Below are positions 16,624-16,962 of a stretch of 16,962 nucleotides of DNA, piece by piece; position 1 is the stretch's first letter, and every line of letters begins with the position of its first letter. The translations under genes were made by a program, and so were the position numbers. Under the pieces are notes generated by a model that saw only the letters and a list, made by a program, of their open reading frames with translations, did no database searches and was not told where the DNA came from. This stretch comes from Mucidula mucida (Eukaryota; Basidiomycota; Agaricomycetes; Agaricales; Physalacriaceae). The DNA lies in assembly GCA_015501055.1 (NCBI GenBank), contig JADNYV010000733.1:1-16962 (forward strand). Reading direction: 5' to 3'.

Positions 16624-16962
16624 TACCAGCGAAGCTTGCGCGGATAATCGACGAGTTGGGCATTGATATCCTGGCGCTGGTTGAAGTAGAAGCATGTATG
16701 TATTGGGTATCATCTGCGAAACAAGTCAAATCTTGGGAGGGCGCGATGGGCCTGAAATATCAGTTCTGTGGCGGATCCAGAGGGAAGTATCGATAGAAGA
16801 GATGCGACGCACAGCTTTCTGTGGAGTTTGTCAAGGTAAAACTCCGCCGGCAACGGGTCTCCGCGTCGATCTCTCGTTGAATGCTGGGCGTACTATTCTT
16901 TCGAATGGTCCACTGCTACTACTAGCGACGATGGTCGTACGAAGCAATAGGGGGTGTCTCAC
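16624..16962. other. window end, no firm feature
   Basis: A short plus-strand frame (KLARIIDELGIDILALVEVE, about 16632-16700) could belong to the preceding tentative exon. Beyond it I see no gene, RNA or repeat on either strand. Confidence 0.3.

Noticed and set aside
1..16962. CRISPR array, rRNA, tRNA, or bacterial-type operon or defence system
   Set aside because: No spaced short repeats, no tRNA cloverleaf or conserved rRNA stretch, and gene structure is spliced and eukaryotic.

Overview
The window looks like nuclear DNA of a mushroom-type basidiomycete (Agaricomycete). The evidence is very short introns (45-57 nt) with GT(N)nAG borders and CTAAT/CTGAT-like branch sites, a bZIP protein layout recalled from that group, and three transposon classes typical of it. 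I cannot name the species.

Left third (1-3206), host-type DNA. On the minus strand lie the 3' part of an unrecognised gene (1-339, running off the window) and a bZIP transcription-factor gene (336 to about 1850). The bZIP gene has clear introns but several reading-frame breaks. On the plus strand is a four-exon gene for a charged 225-residue protein (2394-3212). Its last sense codon and stop codon lie inside a retrotransposon LTR.

Middle (3207-9711), a Ty3/gypsy LTR retrotransposon of the chromodomain-bearing chromovirus type, on the minus strand. It has two LTRs of about 527 bp, gag, protease, reverse transcriptase, RNase H, integrase and a C-terminal chromodomain. RT through chromodomain is one frame of about 1000 codons. 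Gag, protease and RT are separated by at least four frame changes. No target-site duplication flanks the element.

Right (9712-15754), a nest of dead DNA transposons. First comes a decayed hAT element on the plus strand (9712-12300), whose right end abuts a fragment of the same gypsy LTR. That fragment is split by a 3,133-bp Tc1/mariner-superfamily element (12342-15474) with 38-bp terminal inverted repeats and a TA target duplication. The uninterrupted site is preserved in both gypsy LTRs. The Tc1-type transposase gene (minus strand, at least one intron) is broken by several frameshifts.

End (15755-16962), mostly no recognisable gene. One short helical coding segment at 16384-16571 is tentative.

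Overall this is a heterochromatin-like nested transposon island beside host genes. I see no new defence, metabolic or RNA system. The most informative items are the layered insertion history, the LTR-supplied gene end, the transition/CpG decay among the three LTR copies, the apparent recombination scar at the gypsy element, and the broken bZIP gene.
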